In this document: positions 13,458 to 25,674 of the stretch, one piece after another | Layout: every line of letters starts with the position of its first letter | Position numbering within the stretch: the first letter of the stretch is position 1 | NCBI GenBank assembly: GCA_018350325.1 | Contig: JAEVLN010000008.1 | Coordinates: forward strand, 1,550,001 to 1,614,000 | Length of the DNA stretch: 64,000 bases | Direction of reading: 5' to 3' | DNA from: Globodera rostochiensis | Taxonomy: Eukaryota; Nematoda; Chromadorea; Rhabditida; Heteroderidae | Position numbers and translations under genes: made by a program | The notes under the pieces: generated by a model | The model's input: only the letters and a program-made list of their open reading frames with translations | Database searches by the model: none | Told to the model about the DNA's origin: nothing

Positions 13458-16400
13458 TTAAGCCGTTGTTCGCGTATCGCTGAGAGGGCTGTCGTTGTAG
13501 GAGAGCAATTCGGACAGTTTTTCGCAGAGCACTTGTCCATCCGAACTTCGCGGGATTCGTTCCGGGGCCATTCTTCGAGGGAATTATACGATGCAAAACG
13601 GTCAACAGAATTGCTTTTAAAATTGTCTTTTAATCACCTTCTCAGCTCCATGTAATTGGCCCTTCCTCGCTTAGCTAGTTCGTGGGCCTGATAAACTGGC
13701 ACGGGAAGTGACGTGGCCGCCTTCACAATTTGCCACGAATGACAAAGCCCATTGATGAATGCCTCCAGCTCCTCCTTGGTGGCGCACACTTCGTTGCAGG
13801 GAAAGAGAAACTCAGGAATCTTCGCCGTTCCCTGAGGCACAAAATTGATGTTGTAAGTGCTGAGAACGCCTCCCAATTCACTCACCCGGACGGGCTGATG
13901 AGCCTGGACGTAGAGGTTAAGAACATCTGGTCGGATCAGTTTGCGATCAACCGCGGACCCCGGCTGCGGGTTGAACACATTAAGGGGCTGAGACGCATCC
14001 GGTAGTCGCCCTTCCACTTCAAAGAAGCGTCGGTTGTGACGTTTGTCCGCTAGACAATAGACGAATTTGGGCTTCCAAGTGTTGCTGATTTGTGAACAGC
14101 TCTCGCGGAACAGTCGTATTTCACTGGACATCGCCTAAAGGACAAAAGTAGGGGTTGGGCAACCGTAGACACATTCTGCCGCCTCACATTGTCCACTTTG
14201 CCCTCGTCCAGCCCGTCTCGGATGATGAACTAAAACGCGATTATAATCATGTCGCTGAAAAACCTCTCCTTCCATACAATTATCGAAGGCGGACGCTCTC
14301 GCTTGGCCTTTAACTTGCGCAGCATCCAAGAAACCTTGGCCTTAAAATGCTCCGGATGACAAATGTCCTGCTTTGCCGGTTGAAAAAAGTAGTCGCCACA
14401 GAAATTGTTGGGCTCCTTCAGATAGTTGGCACAGAACTGTTAAGGAAAGAATCGTCAGGAAAGAACGGAGTAGTGCCCAAGAAGGAAAGAGAAGAAGAAG
14501 TAACATTTTTTCGAATAGCCATTTTGGGCGAAGGGTTTTAGTGGGTTGGCGGGACCCCGACGCCAACATCGACCGACCCCAATCACATCCGGCTCCATGG
14601 ACGTTGCCTGAATGCCTCTCCGACGCATCGCTGCCAACTCTTCCGTAGTTGCCCTAGGGGCATGGCTGGCGTCATAGCCGACGACAAGGACATTGCCCGA
14701 GCCGAGTTTGAACCTCTTCTCCCTGAAGGAATCTTATTGGTAACAATTTGGCCTTTTGCTGTCCGCCGTACGCAATCGGTTCAAAAATAGGGATGTGGTT
14801 GAGTCCAAACAGCTTCATGTTCATTTTGTTTACAATGTTGCACAACGTCACTTGGCCAGCAACGGCTGCCACTTCGGACGTCACTTGCTGAGTCATCAGT
14901 CGATGGATTTGCTCGTAAAGTTTCAAAGGACCTTAAACAATCCGAAAACTTTAAGTCAAAACACGAATCAAAAACTGTGCGAGGGCGACTCCTTCTTGTC
15001 AATGTACATAAAAAACTGCTTCCCGTCAGCCGCAAATTTGCCCATTTTTTGTTCCAACTCCGAAATCTCGACATTCGTAAATTGGGGAAACGGCAGCAGA
15101 AAGCCCAGATGACGCGAACTTTCGATCAGACTTTTGATGAATTTACTATAAAAACACAAATATATTTAAGGACTGCCCCTTCGATGGAGGGAGTTTTATG
15201 TTCTTTTTCGAGTTTAAGTCCAGGCCCCAACTCTTGTAAATATTTAAGCATTTCGTAAGGTCTTCTTACTTGACAATTGTTTCCTCAACAGCAGAAGGAT
15301 GACCAACGACCCAATTTTTGAGCTCCCCCGAGCGATAAAATTTGCAGAAGCGGCCGTGATCAAACTTCCCCTAAAAAGGCAATGTTCGCAATCACTACAC
15401 GCATTTGCTGATCAGAACCTGTTCTGTGTCGACCGTTTTCTGTTCACCAAACCGAACTACGGCTCCTCCGTGGAAATTCAGTGGCACAACATTGTTCCGA
15501 CCGCTCATCTTCACTCCGAAACTCTTCAGAAACTCACCATGGCCTTTTGCATGGCCAATTTGGAGGGCGACATTCTCAATTGCCTGGAAGCGCAGGTTTG
15601 GGGTGACGACATTTGCCTGAAGCAAAAGATGCAAAGGATTGAAAAAAGCGGGAATTGACATTGATTAGTTGACTGGAGAGGTAACCGTTGAACTTCAATT
15701 GGGGCACTCTCTGATTTGGCATTATGCTGATCTGCTCAAGTGGAAACACGCCCATCTCGCTGGGTGCCTTCGGAATCACAGCCGGCCAATCCGCGTGTTG
15801 CAGAGTGACCTTCTTGCGTTCACGGAAAAACTCGGCCAAGGACATTTCGTGACCATCCACCGTCAGCCTGAAGGTTAGGTCGCCAAATGAGGGAAAAGTC
15901 AAATAGACAAGTCCCCCCTCTGCGTCTTTTGGGGGCTGTCGATCGCTGGTTCCCCCTCTCCCTGTTTTTCGTCAAAGTGACTACCTTTTCTCCCGCGAAC
16001 TCTCCTGGGTGAGTCCTCCGATGACGATGGTTCGACAGGGTTTGTAGCAAAGAAAAGCGCGGACTCCCTGGTACAGTCCGACCCATTTCTCCCAGAATTG
16101 GACACCCAGAGGCCCTTTCCACCGCTGCGCCACCTGTCGCACACAATCCCCGCCGGTCACAGAATTAAAAAACAGACACCGTTTCACTGAAATTGCCATT
16201 CAATAAAATTGCGTATTTTTTTCTAAACCGTCGATGAACAGCGCCGCGGTCGGCTTCCCCTCATTGCTGACGACCATTACACTTTTGCGGAAGCCCTTGT
16301 GCAGGGCGATGGCGTCTCCGAGTTCTCTCTCCGCCACACTTTCGAATAATTCACCATTGCCAGCGAAAAAATGCGTTCCACTTGAATGTTGCAATCAGAA

Positions 16401-17268
16401 ATGTTAGCCGACTTATGCTCCCGCGGAACCCAAAATTTTTTAAATTCCTAATAGATTCCGCACTTTTGGTACAAAGCAAGAAAGGCGAAAAAGAAATGCA
16501 AATTTAAATATAAATCGTCCTCCCCTAATTTATTACGCGTTGATGAAAGGCTGTGAAGTGAGAAGTTCGAGAAAAGTCCGGAGTGAACGGTTGGAGGACG
16601 TCGCGCTTTGGAGGAGGGTGGGGTCGGATGAATGACCATTGCTCGCACCTGCCGGAGAAGTCTGCTCGACACTCAGTCTAAGGACGTGAGCCTCGGTTTG
16701 GCATGCCTGGATGTCCACCCATAAGTTTCCTTTCTGGAAAAGCACTCGCAGTTCATCGGGGAACACCTGAGCGTCCAATTCTAGTGAGATCTGAATGTCA
16801 ATTGGGAGTTTCGGTCGTTTCTTTGCTTCTGAACCGCTCCAACCTCATCCACCTGCACATTCGTGTACAGAGTGCTCATGCAGTCGTACACGTACAGACA
16901 GCCCCCCTCCGCCTGCTTCCCGAACATGTCCGTCTTCTCGAACACCTTTCTCACAATGCTGTGGTTAATCCTCTGGGCTCGGGACCGCTGTGCCGGGTCT
17001 CCTCCTCCTCTGGTGTATACCCATCGACCCCCCACTTGCGTTATTTTGACATCGTAGCGATACGTGACAGAGCCCGGTCTGAACTCGAAAAGATATGCGT
17101 TGCTGCATCCGTCATGGACTTTATCGCGGCCTTTGAACTGCAAAGATAATCGTTTTAATATGTTAAAATCCAACGAGTGTTGAATTTTGACCTTGAGGGT
17201 TATACAAGTAAAGTAATAAATACCTTATCCAAAAGTTTCTGCTGTCCGTTAGTGCCGTTTGAGTTCAT
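13458..17268 (-). CDS. Argonaute protein, WAGO-like
   Basis: The start MNSNGTNGQQKLLDK is followed by an intron and then VKIQHSLDFNILKRLSLQ. The N domain contains the stretch FEFRPGSVTYRYDVKI. The PAZ region shows MSLAEFFRERKKVTLQ and MGVFPLEQISIMPNQRV. The MID region shows QIHRLMTQQVTSEVAA and LCNIVNKMNMKLFGLNHI. The PIWI domain shows NVLVVGYDASHAP (first catalytic Asp) and FIIRDGLDEGKVDNV (third catalytic Asp). It ends with PVYQAHELAKRGRANY, the Argonaute C-terminal signature, and a last short exon reading SSDGQVLCEKLSELLSYN. The segment where slicers carry the catalytic His reads HQPVRVSELGGVLSTYN and shows no obvious equivalent. A non-cleaving, secondary-siRNA-binding (WAGO) Argonaute is therefore more likely, as is common in nematodes. 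More than ten exons; individual borders are approximate. Confidence 0.82.
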
Positions 17269-17434
17269 TTTTAGTGTAAAAGCAAGCGAATTGTCCGCCC
17301 GATGAAACAGACGGAATGAATTGGGATTAGTAAGCAATAAAAATTGGTTGGCAAAAGGATGGGATGGACAGCGAAGTCACATCCTCCTTAATATTGTAAA
17401 TTTTAGGGGTTAAATTACCGAATGACGCAAAATA

Positions 17435-17858
17435 ATGTCTGCGGGAGAAGGTGAACTGACTGATCATTCTCTTCCAAATGAAGTGAAAAGTGATCGCCTC
17501 CCGCCTTCGCCCATCGTCCGCTCGTTCACTTATCAGTGTAACACTTCACATTCATTCAAACATAAATTATTCCTAGAGATGTACAATCAAACTAAAAGGC
17601 CGCCTCTCACACACAAATCTTTTTTTTTCAGTTTATTTGCAAAAGAGATCAGATGATATGTGCGGTCAATTGGCAGCAGAAGAAATTCCAAAAACAGTAA
17701 AAGCGAGGAATGACATTTTCTGTCTGTGGACAGCACTGAATAAGTGGGTTAGTAGCCAATCACCACCGCTGCAACGTCATCCCTTTTATTCTCATTGGGG
17801 TAAATGTAAAATAGGTAGCCTGGACGAAATCATCTGCCAATGTTTATGTTTAATATGA
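17435..17858 (+). CDS. Hypothetical protein, divergent from the Argonaute gene
   Basis: The exon beginning MSAGEGELTDHSLPNEVK joins through a 94-nt GT-AG intron (17538-17631) to FYLQKRSDDMCGQLAAEEIP, IFCLWTALNKWV and a stop at 17858. The 3' part may instead splice at the donor near 17801 into further exons. The ATG is 166 nt from the divergently read Argonaute start, so the two may share a promoter. The N-terminus is acidic, the second exon has mixed charge, and there is no signal peptide. I do not recognise the family. Confidence 0.35.
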
Positions 17859-18071
17859 CGTGTACTTTTTCATCCCCCTCCCGGCGCTATACAAATCATT
17901 ATTACGTATTTTGTGAATCCATTGAGAAACGTGTAAAACAAAGAAATTGTATTTGAATTTTTTTTTAGTTATTTGAATTCTGTGTACAATGCAATAATGT
18001 AAGTAAAGCAAAGATGTGTGCAATTTATGGGAAGGGTGTGCACTTTTCTCGGAATGAATGGAACATTTTTA

Positions 18072-18781
18072 TCATAGAATTTTCACAACCATTGGTTTGT
18101 TTCGAGCGATTTTAAAGAATGGGCCGAAAGATTTCTGAAAATTTTGTCCCACTTCCCTATTACGCACATCCAAGGTCAACACCACGTGGATGCCGCCGCG
18201 TTCCTGCTCTTCTTCGTTCATTCCTTCTCCGATACGAATTCTCTCTATCCATTCGAAAGTTACTACTCGCGCCAGACTGTTGCTCCTCGCCCAATCCGCC
18301 GGTGGTTGCCTTTTTCTGTTTCCGGAAGTCAGCACCAGCTGATCGGTTACCATTTCATGGTCTTTGGTGACAGAAGAGCTGAAATCATTTTAAATTTGTA
18401 TCGGTTCTGGGATGCTTTAACTGAGAATTAATGGCCAATCTCAGTTAATTTGCCTTGGACTTTAGCATACTCTTCAAGAACCGGTTTGTCCAAAAGCACA
18501 TTTATTTTGGGTGACTTAAAGTTGTGATTAATGGGCGTCGTCACTCCTTTCTCCGCTTTTCTCCCGATCAATTAACGTCAAATTAACCGAAAATTTTAGC
18601 AAATTATTCTTCTCATTCGGCTTTATCCCAAAGTCACAAATCCATCCAGCCAATCGATATTTTACTCTTTCGAAACCGGCCGGCATGCTATCAAACGGTC
18701 CCACTGACAAAATGTTCCTGCGAAATCGAACAAATGGCCCCACGGACAAACTGTACCCTTACCCACGTACAGTATAAAATG
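18072..18781 (-). CDS. Hypothetical multi-exon protein
   Basis: Three coding stretches look joinable. They are YRLAGWICDFGIKPNEKNN near 18.63 kb, PKINVLLDKPVLE near 18.49 kb, and a 3' exon with KDHEMVTDQLVLTSGNRK, SNSLARVVTFEWIERI and a stop at 18072. A GA-GTATGC donor at about 18458 joins the last two in frame. ARVVTFEWIE looks a little like the second half of a BRCT domain, but the rest of that fold is not seen. The protein may extend upstream beyond 18.78 kb. Low confidence. Confidence 0.28.
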
Positions 18782-21031
18782 CTTTGTTTAGTACTTTTAT
18801 TAATATATTTGGGCACTGTTCTCTTACTGTAATTTATAAATTATATTGAAAGTGTTCACGGGTAGAAATAACGAAAAGTCAATTTACAAATTAGGGGGTG
18901 GAGTAAAGACAAGAAATTTTGATGCCAAACACGTCACAAAGAATGATATGGTGAATTAGTGGACGTGTTCTTCGTGTTTTAATTTGGAGATAAGACATAA
19001 ATACGGGCACAAAAGATAAAAACACTAAATAAAGTTCCATTTATAAATTATAATCCATCATCCAACCCCGCCCGCTGTCTGTCACCAATCATTCCATCTG
19101 TCAGTCATTTTTAGCTCCATCCATCCGTTAATCGAACATAATAAAGATGATCGTTCATCCGTCCACCTCCTCCCCCCCCCCCCCATTTTTCTCATATGCC
19201 ACCAGAAAATGGGTCACAAAAATTGCCTTTTTTTGTAACTTTACATGCATCTTCAGCTTTATTAGTCCATCTCCTCCAGCTTAATTAAATTGAATATAAT
19301 CCTATTTTTAAATTCTTTATTTTAAAAGCTTTTGGTGCCACTTCACTTCTGCTGAAAATGTTCAACCATTTGAGTGGCTTTCCCAAAAAGTGAAAGCAAA
19401 CATTGAATGGGCGGGGGGGGGCCGGGGGAAAGAAATAAAAATTTAATAAAAAGACACCTTTAAAAATGGCGGGGGGGGGGGAGAGTGGCTGGGCTACAGT
19501 ATTACCCATTTTTAATATCGTACATATGTCCGGCAAATTTATTTTTTACTCCAATCAAAAAAACGTTTGAAATTTCGGAAGAAAGCCTTTCCGTCTTTAA
19601 GCTTTTGCAAAATGAGCTTTTAAAACGTACTGATTCGCTCTCGCTTGGTCGAGTTGCGCGGAACTGGAGAATAATGAAATGATTGAAAGTGTAAATGGAA
19701 AGACCGATGGTTGGAATGGAAGTGCTTACATTGAGGGGGGGGGACTCCTCCTGACAAATGAATGGCCATGGAAATTTCCCAAAAAGGAATTTCCGATTGG
19801 GGCGGTCGACTTGGCCCAATCGAAATCAAACAAATGCAAAAGAGAACAATTTCCGGAAATTGATTCCTTTCCTCAAATTTCTGCCTTTGTTGAAAAAATT
19901 CAGAGAAAAGTCTCTTTTTATTTCGAAAACCATTTCTTTTAATCATCGGCTTACACCCCCCCCCCCCCGCCTCCCGCCTCCCCTCCCCCCCCCCCCCAAT
20001 TCAAAAGCATTCTTTTTTTTTGCCATTTCGTGCTCCGTTATTTCCTCCCATCGCCTGCCTCCACAATCATTGCGACCGTCAAAAACATTTGATACTTTAA
20101 CAAAAGGCTATTTATTCTCCTTGTGAAATATTTGTTTGTTCTCTTTTCATTTGGCCAATTTTGTGAATTTAACATATTCAAGTTTAAAAGTTAAATTATT
20201 TTCATACAATTTAAACAACTCAAAATCAAATTGACAGCCTTTTCATCTAATATCCGGCAAACAGACAAAAAAAAAACGCGAGCGAGTCCAAAAGTCTGTT
20301 GAGTCAAGTCATTTGATGGTCATTAGTCACAAAAATTCCAATTTCACCATTTTGATTTTTTCGTTTATTATGTACACAAAGTTCTTTTAATTTCTCTTTC
20401 ACTCGCCGGACTTTATATGAACTTAACATTGACTTTAAAGCGTCCGCTAAGTTTTGATCAAAAGAAGCCAGTAAAAGCCAGATCAGTGTAACGACATAAA
20501 TCGACCACCAGACACAGCAACGAAATGTCAAACAATCCGAGTGACTTCTTCGATTTGAAGTGTTCCCTTTCCGACAGAGCTTCTTACTCAACTTGCCTCC
20601 TGCGGCGTGCATTTGTCCGTTTGTCTGTGTCTAATAGCTCTATGGACACCCCCCCCCCCCCCTCCCCCCGGGGGGATCATCCTTTCCTTTCTAATGGCGC
20701 TCTGCGGCTTGAGAGATCGCGCTACCCGCTCTTTCCTCCTCCTCAGCCTTTATTTACTCTTTTAAAGAATGCTAAACAAATGCTTTTCATCCTTTCTTCA
20801 TTTATTCCTGACACTTCCGTTTCGAACTCCCCCCGCCCCCTCCCCCATTCGCCAGTTCAAATTCGGTGCTCTTTATGTATTTATGGTCGGTCTGCTTTCA
20901 GCCACTCAACTTGCAATTTTGCTAAAATTCTTTGAACTCATTTAAAAGAATTCAATGAACAAATAAATACTTCGCGTTTCCGTTCACTTTAACCATTCAT
21001 TCATTGGTAGTCGCCATCGTTCAGCGGTGGA
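18782..21031. other. Long intergenic region, low-complexity tracts
   Basis: This stretch is rich in homopolymer runs: C runs near 19175, 19957, 19988 and 20650, and G runs near 19412, 19470 and 19735. One minus-strand frame at 20612-20304 has a single hydrophobic segment (WWSIYVVTLIWLLLASF) flanked by basic residues and could be an exon of a small membrane protein, but neither splice sites nor relatives are evident. Otherwise nothing is recognised. The DNA just before 21032 should contain the promoter of the FLVCR-like gene. Confidence 0.35.
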
Positions 21032-23135
21032 ATGGCCGCCCTATCGGACGAGGACAGTGACATAGAAACGGGAGCAAAACGGCGACTGACCAATTCCGAC
21101 TCACCGGAAGAACAATTACAACGGCGACTGACCAATTCCGACTCACCGGAAGAACAATTACATCAGCAGGGCCAACTGAAAGTGCAAGGCAACGGAGTCA
21201 GCTGTACAACAAGGAGTGATGTGAACGAACAACGACGACACGCAGACGGAAGTGTGGACGAACAGACCAGGGTGTACACGAAGAGATACGCCATTCTGGG
21301 AATGTAAGCTGTTGGCAACGACGACCATTTTAATGTGCTTAATTTATTGCCAGGTTCATCTTGCTTTCCGCCTCAAATGCCATGCAATGGATTGAGTACA
21401 GTATTATTGCCCACATCATTTCCGCCTACTACGGTGTCTCCTATTCCGCTGTCGATTGGACTTCGATGATTTATATGCTCACTTACATGATTCTGATGTT
21501 CCCCGGGAGGTCAGTTTAAAGCAAGAACGACGCATGGATTATTATTATTTCCTTTTAAGTTGGTTTCTTGAGAAATTTGGCCTTAGGAAATCCATTCTGA
21601 TAGGCGCCTGCGGCAATTGTTTTGGTGCTTGGCTGAAGATCCTCTCGACAGCTCCAGGCATTTTGTCGTTTTGAAAGTGCCATTGATTTCATTTTTAGAC
21701 CGATTTTGGCTCACTTTTGTTGCCCAAACGGTTGAATAATTTTCAAATAGTTATTTTTTCAAATTCAGATCGTCGGTTCCTCCCAAGTGTTTATTCTCGG
21801 AATTCCGCCAAGGCTCGCTGCGGTTTGGTTTGGGCCGGAACAAGTGATTTTGGACTGTTTTTGCCTTTTATTTAGTGCAAATTTGAAGGTTTCGACTGCT
21901 TGCGCGGCCGGTGTTTTTGGAAATCAGGCAAAAACGTTTTGAAAGATTGTTAAAATCGTTTGCTTCTTACAAATTAGCTTGGAATTGCCATTGGCTTTGT
22001 GCTGCCTCCATGGCTTGTTCACGAGAAACACGTGACGTTCGTGGGGTTCTACTCGCTTTGACCCCCCCCCCCCGTCAAATCTCAGTTTCGACTTGACCGT
22101 GCTGTTTCTGATCTCCGCCCTCACGAACACCGTCATCTTTCTCATAATCATCCTTTTCTTCGAAGAAAGGCCTCTCGTGCCTCCGTCCGTCGCACAAATC
22201 CAGGCTTTGGATCAGTCATCAGACCAAAACTTCTTCCGATCAGTGAGGAAACTGATTTCCAACCCTAACTTTGTGCTCCTTGTCATCACTTATGGTCGCT
22301 TTCCGTTTTTGAATATTTTGAATTATTTTCTCTTAGGAATAAATGTCGGGGTTTTCTACGCCATTTCGACTTTGCTGAGGTGATTTCTTTGACAGTTTGC
22401 GAGTGATTTGCGATGTTTTAGCCAAATGGTCCTCTTTTTCAATCCGACCGCGCAAGAGGCCGTGGGCACTTGCGGGGTGCTAATTGTGCTTAGCGGAATG
22501 CTCGGATCCGTAACCTGCGGCTATATTTTGGATAAATCTCATCATTTTAAGTATATGCCCGGGGGGGGGGGGAACTTTTTTTGTCTGAATTAACTCTTTG
22601 CAGAGCGACAACGTTAGTCGTTTACCTGTTCTCCTTTTTCGGCATGGTATTTGCGTTGCTATTATTTATGTAATTACCAGCAGCTCATCCAATCCATTTA
22701 AGGTCCTTTTTACGCTGACCCTCGCCAAAGTGCCCATTTGGGGGCTTTTTATTATTTCCATTTTGCTTGGGTACTTTTTTGTCTTTGATATTTTTGGTGA
22801 CTTTTTTCGCTTTCAGTTTCTTCATGACCGGCTATTTGCCGCTGGGCTTTGAATTTGCCGCGGAATTGACCTTTCCAATTGCCGAGGGGACCACTTCTGG
22901 GCTGTTGAACGGATCGGCACAGGCATTTGGCATCGGAATGACCTTTGGCATGGGATTGGTAAACGTTAATTAACATATTTTCTAATCGATTTCCACTCTC
23001 TTTGAGGTAATGCAATCCCTTTCCATATTTTGGTGTAATTTCATCATGTCCTTTTTCCTTCTGATCGGATTTTTGCTCACTGGTTGGTTGCCTCTCTTCC
23101 CCAGTTTGATTATTCCAATCGCCCCATTTCAATAG
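21032..23135 (+). CDS. FLVCR/SLC49-type major facilitator carrier
   Basis: The start is [19 protein letters not shown] hydrophilic N-terminal tail of about 90 residues holds a perfect 14-residue duplication. Twelve membrane segments follow. Diagnostic stretches are [85 protein letters not shown] and [18 protein letters not shown], all at the expected positions of the FLVCR1/2 (SLC49A1/2) family. FLVCR proteins export heme and/or import choline and ethanolamine at the plasma membrane. Nematodes do not make heme, so a heme or choline role is relevant but cannot be told from sequence. One apparent frame break near 22645 is resolved by a 57-nt intron (GTATTTG...TTTAAG) that restores [18 protein letters not shown]. 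The C-terminus is [10 protein letters not shown]. Confidence 0.85.
21080..21163 (+). repeat. Perfect 42-bp tandem duplication in coding sequence
   Basis: Two adjacent copies of a 42-bp unit (21080-21121 and 21122-21163) are identical or nearly so, and encode [15 protein letters not shown] twice in the cytoplasmic N-terminal tail of the FLVCR-like carrier. The near-perfect identity suggests a recent event that keeps the frame. Confidence 0.9.
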
Positions 23136-24330
23136 CAATTATCAAATCGGACCTGAGAAGACAAAGAGCACACAACCAACAACAGGCATTTTTTGGGCTG
23201 TTTTGTGAATGATTTGTTTTCCATTTATTCAGCAGAGGACGGAAACAGGCTGATCAGTCAGTCACACACACATGTAAAGTTCGTGTCCCAAATCGGAGAT
23301 GGATCTCGAATGGCCCACCAAATTATTCTTGACTAAGAAAAAAAACCTTTGGACATAAATAAACACGATAATAACCTTCCTTACAATTTATACATTATGT
23401 ATCTCATATTAATGTTGCCACCTCCGTCAGTCGGAATCCCGACTTTTCACACACTTTCTTGACGTATACTTTTGAACCATCAAAGATCAATTTTCATTAA
23501 AAATGGGCGGCGTTGGCAGCTCTTTGTTAAGCCGGATATTATTCATTTATAAGTGAATTCGGGTTAAATTGTAAGTGCAACAAAAATTAGACATTAAATT
23601 TATTGTCGCATTTTGCCTAATTTATCGACAATTCAATTGCTTACATTTCAAAGTCGAATGTTCGGATCCCTAATAAATATGAATAATTATGGCATCTCAA
23701 CAACCATCAACCCTTTATAGACACTTTCTTTTCCTCATTTTTTTGCTTTTTTTCTTCCTTTATTTTCAAAATTTATTCTAAACAAATGACATGAATATTT
23801 AATACTGAAGGTGGATGATACCCCCCCCCCCTCATTTATCAGTTTCTTTTCTTCCTCTCCTTTAATTGGTTCCGTGCCGTCCTCGACCTTCGGCCAGCAA
23901 TGCTCCCATTTCGTCCCCATTGCCCGCGCTTCCAGCCGCACTCGGACTCAGTGACCCGTCACTTAGCTGTGTCCCCCCATCTTTTAACAGAATTTGTTCT
24001 TTGTCTTCCTAAAAAGTGCAAATAATGCCATTCCGTCGACTGAGCAAAAGGACCTGCTCAAACGATGAAAGGATTTGTGAACCTCTCCGGGAATCGTATG
24101 AAAAATCGTAAATGAGTCTGAAGAAATTGGCAACAGATTTTCTTTGTTCAGCAGAAGTTGCAACCAACTCACGAGAGACTTGGCGTATAGGAGTTTTGAC
24201 GTTCGATGTTCCTAAGAAAGCCGCCAGTGGCAGTGGAAGTGTTGTTTTCTGTGCTTATCACAATTTCTGGGATATACGACCCGATGGACCTTGAAATAGG
24301 TGAAGGGATAACATTTGCAATTCTCCCCTC
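23136..24330. other. Intergenic, no gene seen
   Basis: A/T-rich sequence with a C run at 23820. Minus-strand frames at 23735-23941 and 23984-24172 lack splice context or similarity. Confidence 0.4.
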
Positions 24331-24837
24331 TCACTGCAAAGAGTTTTTACGGCCGGGAATGGCATTGTTTGAGATCAAAATGTGAGGCGACGATTGCCAC
24401 AATTTGGCACCATTTCCACGGCAAAGCCACGTTGTTACCTTAAAATATTCGTTGGAATTTGAATGAGTCTTTTTGCCCCCCGCCGGCACCTTTCGCTTCG
24501 CTTTCCTCAGCCGATGCTTCTGTCTCAGCTGAATGTCCAACTCTTCTCGGAATCGCATGGCATCCAGCAACGTCTCCAACTCGGCGGATGAGCGTGACCG
24601 ACTGATGGAACGGATCATAAGTGCGAAGATGACGAACGAAAACTGGGGAGGGGGGAGGGGGGGGGGGCAAATGGAAAAGCAAACGGACGGACGGACCATC
24701 AGCAAAATGCCGATGGTGTAAAGCTGAAATTGAGCGGAGTTAAAGCGGACAATCGCACAAAATCGGACCATTTTGCCGACGTCCGAATGAAAGTCCATCG
24801 AAGTGATCGATTGAAACTCAGCCATTTTTGTGTCCAA
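24331..24837 (-). CDS. Hypothetical small single-pass membrane protein
   Basis: A minus-strand frame encodes a hydrophobic segment (FQLYTIGILLM) that joins FSFVIFALMIRSISRSR when a C/T-rich intron of about 50 nt (near 24640-24690) is removed. An alpha-helical basic stretch (LDAMRFREELDIQLRQKHR, then LRKAKRKVPAGGKK) follows. The shape is one transmembrane helix plus a positively charged cytoplasmic coil. The start could be either Met of MAEFQSITSMDF or lie in an upstream exon (24879-25109 has a candidate reading frame). The family is not recognised. Confidence 0.33.
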   Translation of the reverse strand: MDTKMAEFQSITSMDFHSDVGKMVRFCAIVRFNSAQFQLYTIGILLMVRPSVCFSICPPPLPPPQFSFVIFALMIRSISRSRSSAELETLLDAMRFREELDIQLRQKHRLRKAKRKVPAGGKKTHSNSNEYFKVTTWLCRGNGAKLWQSSPHILISNNAIPGRKNSLQ

Positions 24838-25674
24838 AGGTCGACTTCTGTCAAACGTTTTTATTTTAGACTTTCAATTCAAAATTTAACAATGCACCCA
24901 TTGTTTGCACAAAAAGACTCCAACTGTGCGAGACAATGGCAAAATTTCGCGTCAGATTCGTCATTTTCCTTACTCCAGCTTTTATTTTGAGTAGTCAAAA
25001 TCGCGTATTTGGATGATAACGATGATAATGAGGAAGAAGTGTTGTGCAAAATGCCGAAAATAAATTGCCGTAAGGTATCGTTAGACAAATTGTGCAAAAG
25101 ATGCTTCATCGCAGTTGGCTAAGGCGGCGGAGTAGGAAAGAAGTCGGTGGCATTGAGAGCGGCAAAGGGAGTTGGACGGCACACCTTCGGGGGATGGGGT
25201 GAGTGGGAATCGATTAACGAGTGATAATGACGCTAATGTGGCATTTGTGAGAAAGGGAAGGCAAATAAGTGGGAGGAGGGCAATTATAGTGACACCCCGC
25301 CGGCGATTGCGTGCGTGAGCTTTTGGGCATTTTTATTTACATTTAATCATTGGGAATGAAACGAAGTCAATAAAGTAATCGAGAAGCAACAGAAAAAATA
25401 TATTGACTTTTAATTTCGGGTATTAATTAGGAAAAAGAATAAAGTTAAAGTTGACATTTTTAAAACTTACAATAAAAAAGTCACTCGTTGGTTTTCACCA
25501 AATCGATTCAAAGAACTCGCAAAACGGCACAGCAGGAGATTTGGCACTTTTCATTAAGTGCCATTTTTTGGTGGCTTTACATTTTGGGACGGACGTTCAT
25601 CGCGGCAAATTTACTCTGCTCAATATTTAAATTTTATGTTTTTTTCCATTCAAATTCCATAAGGCCAAAAAGAG

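Noticed and set aside
22640..22705. In-frame stop in the FLVCR-like gene
   Set aside because: A 57-nt intron restores the conserved [13 protein letters not shown] reading, so this is not a pseudogene.
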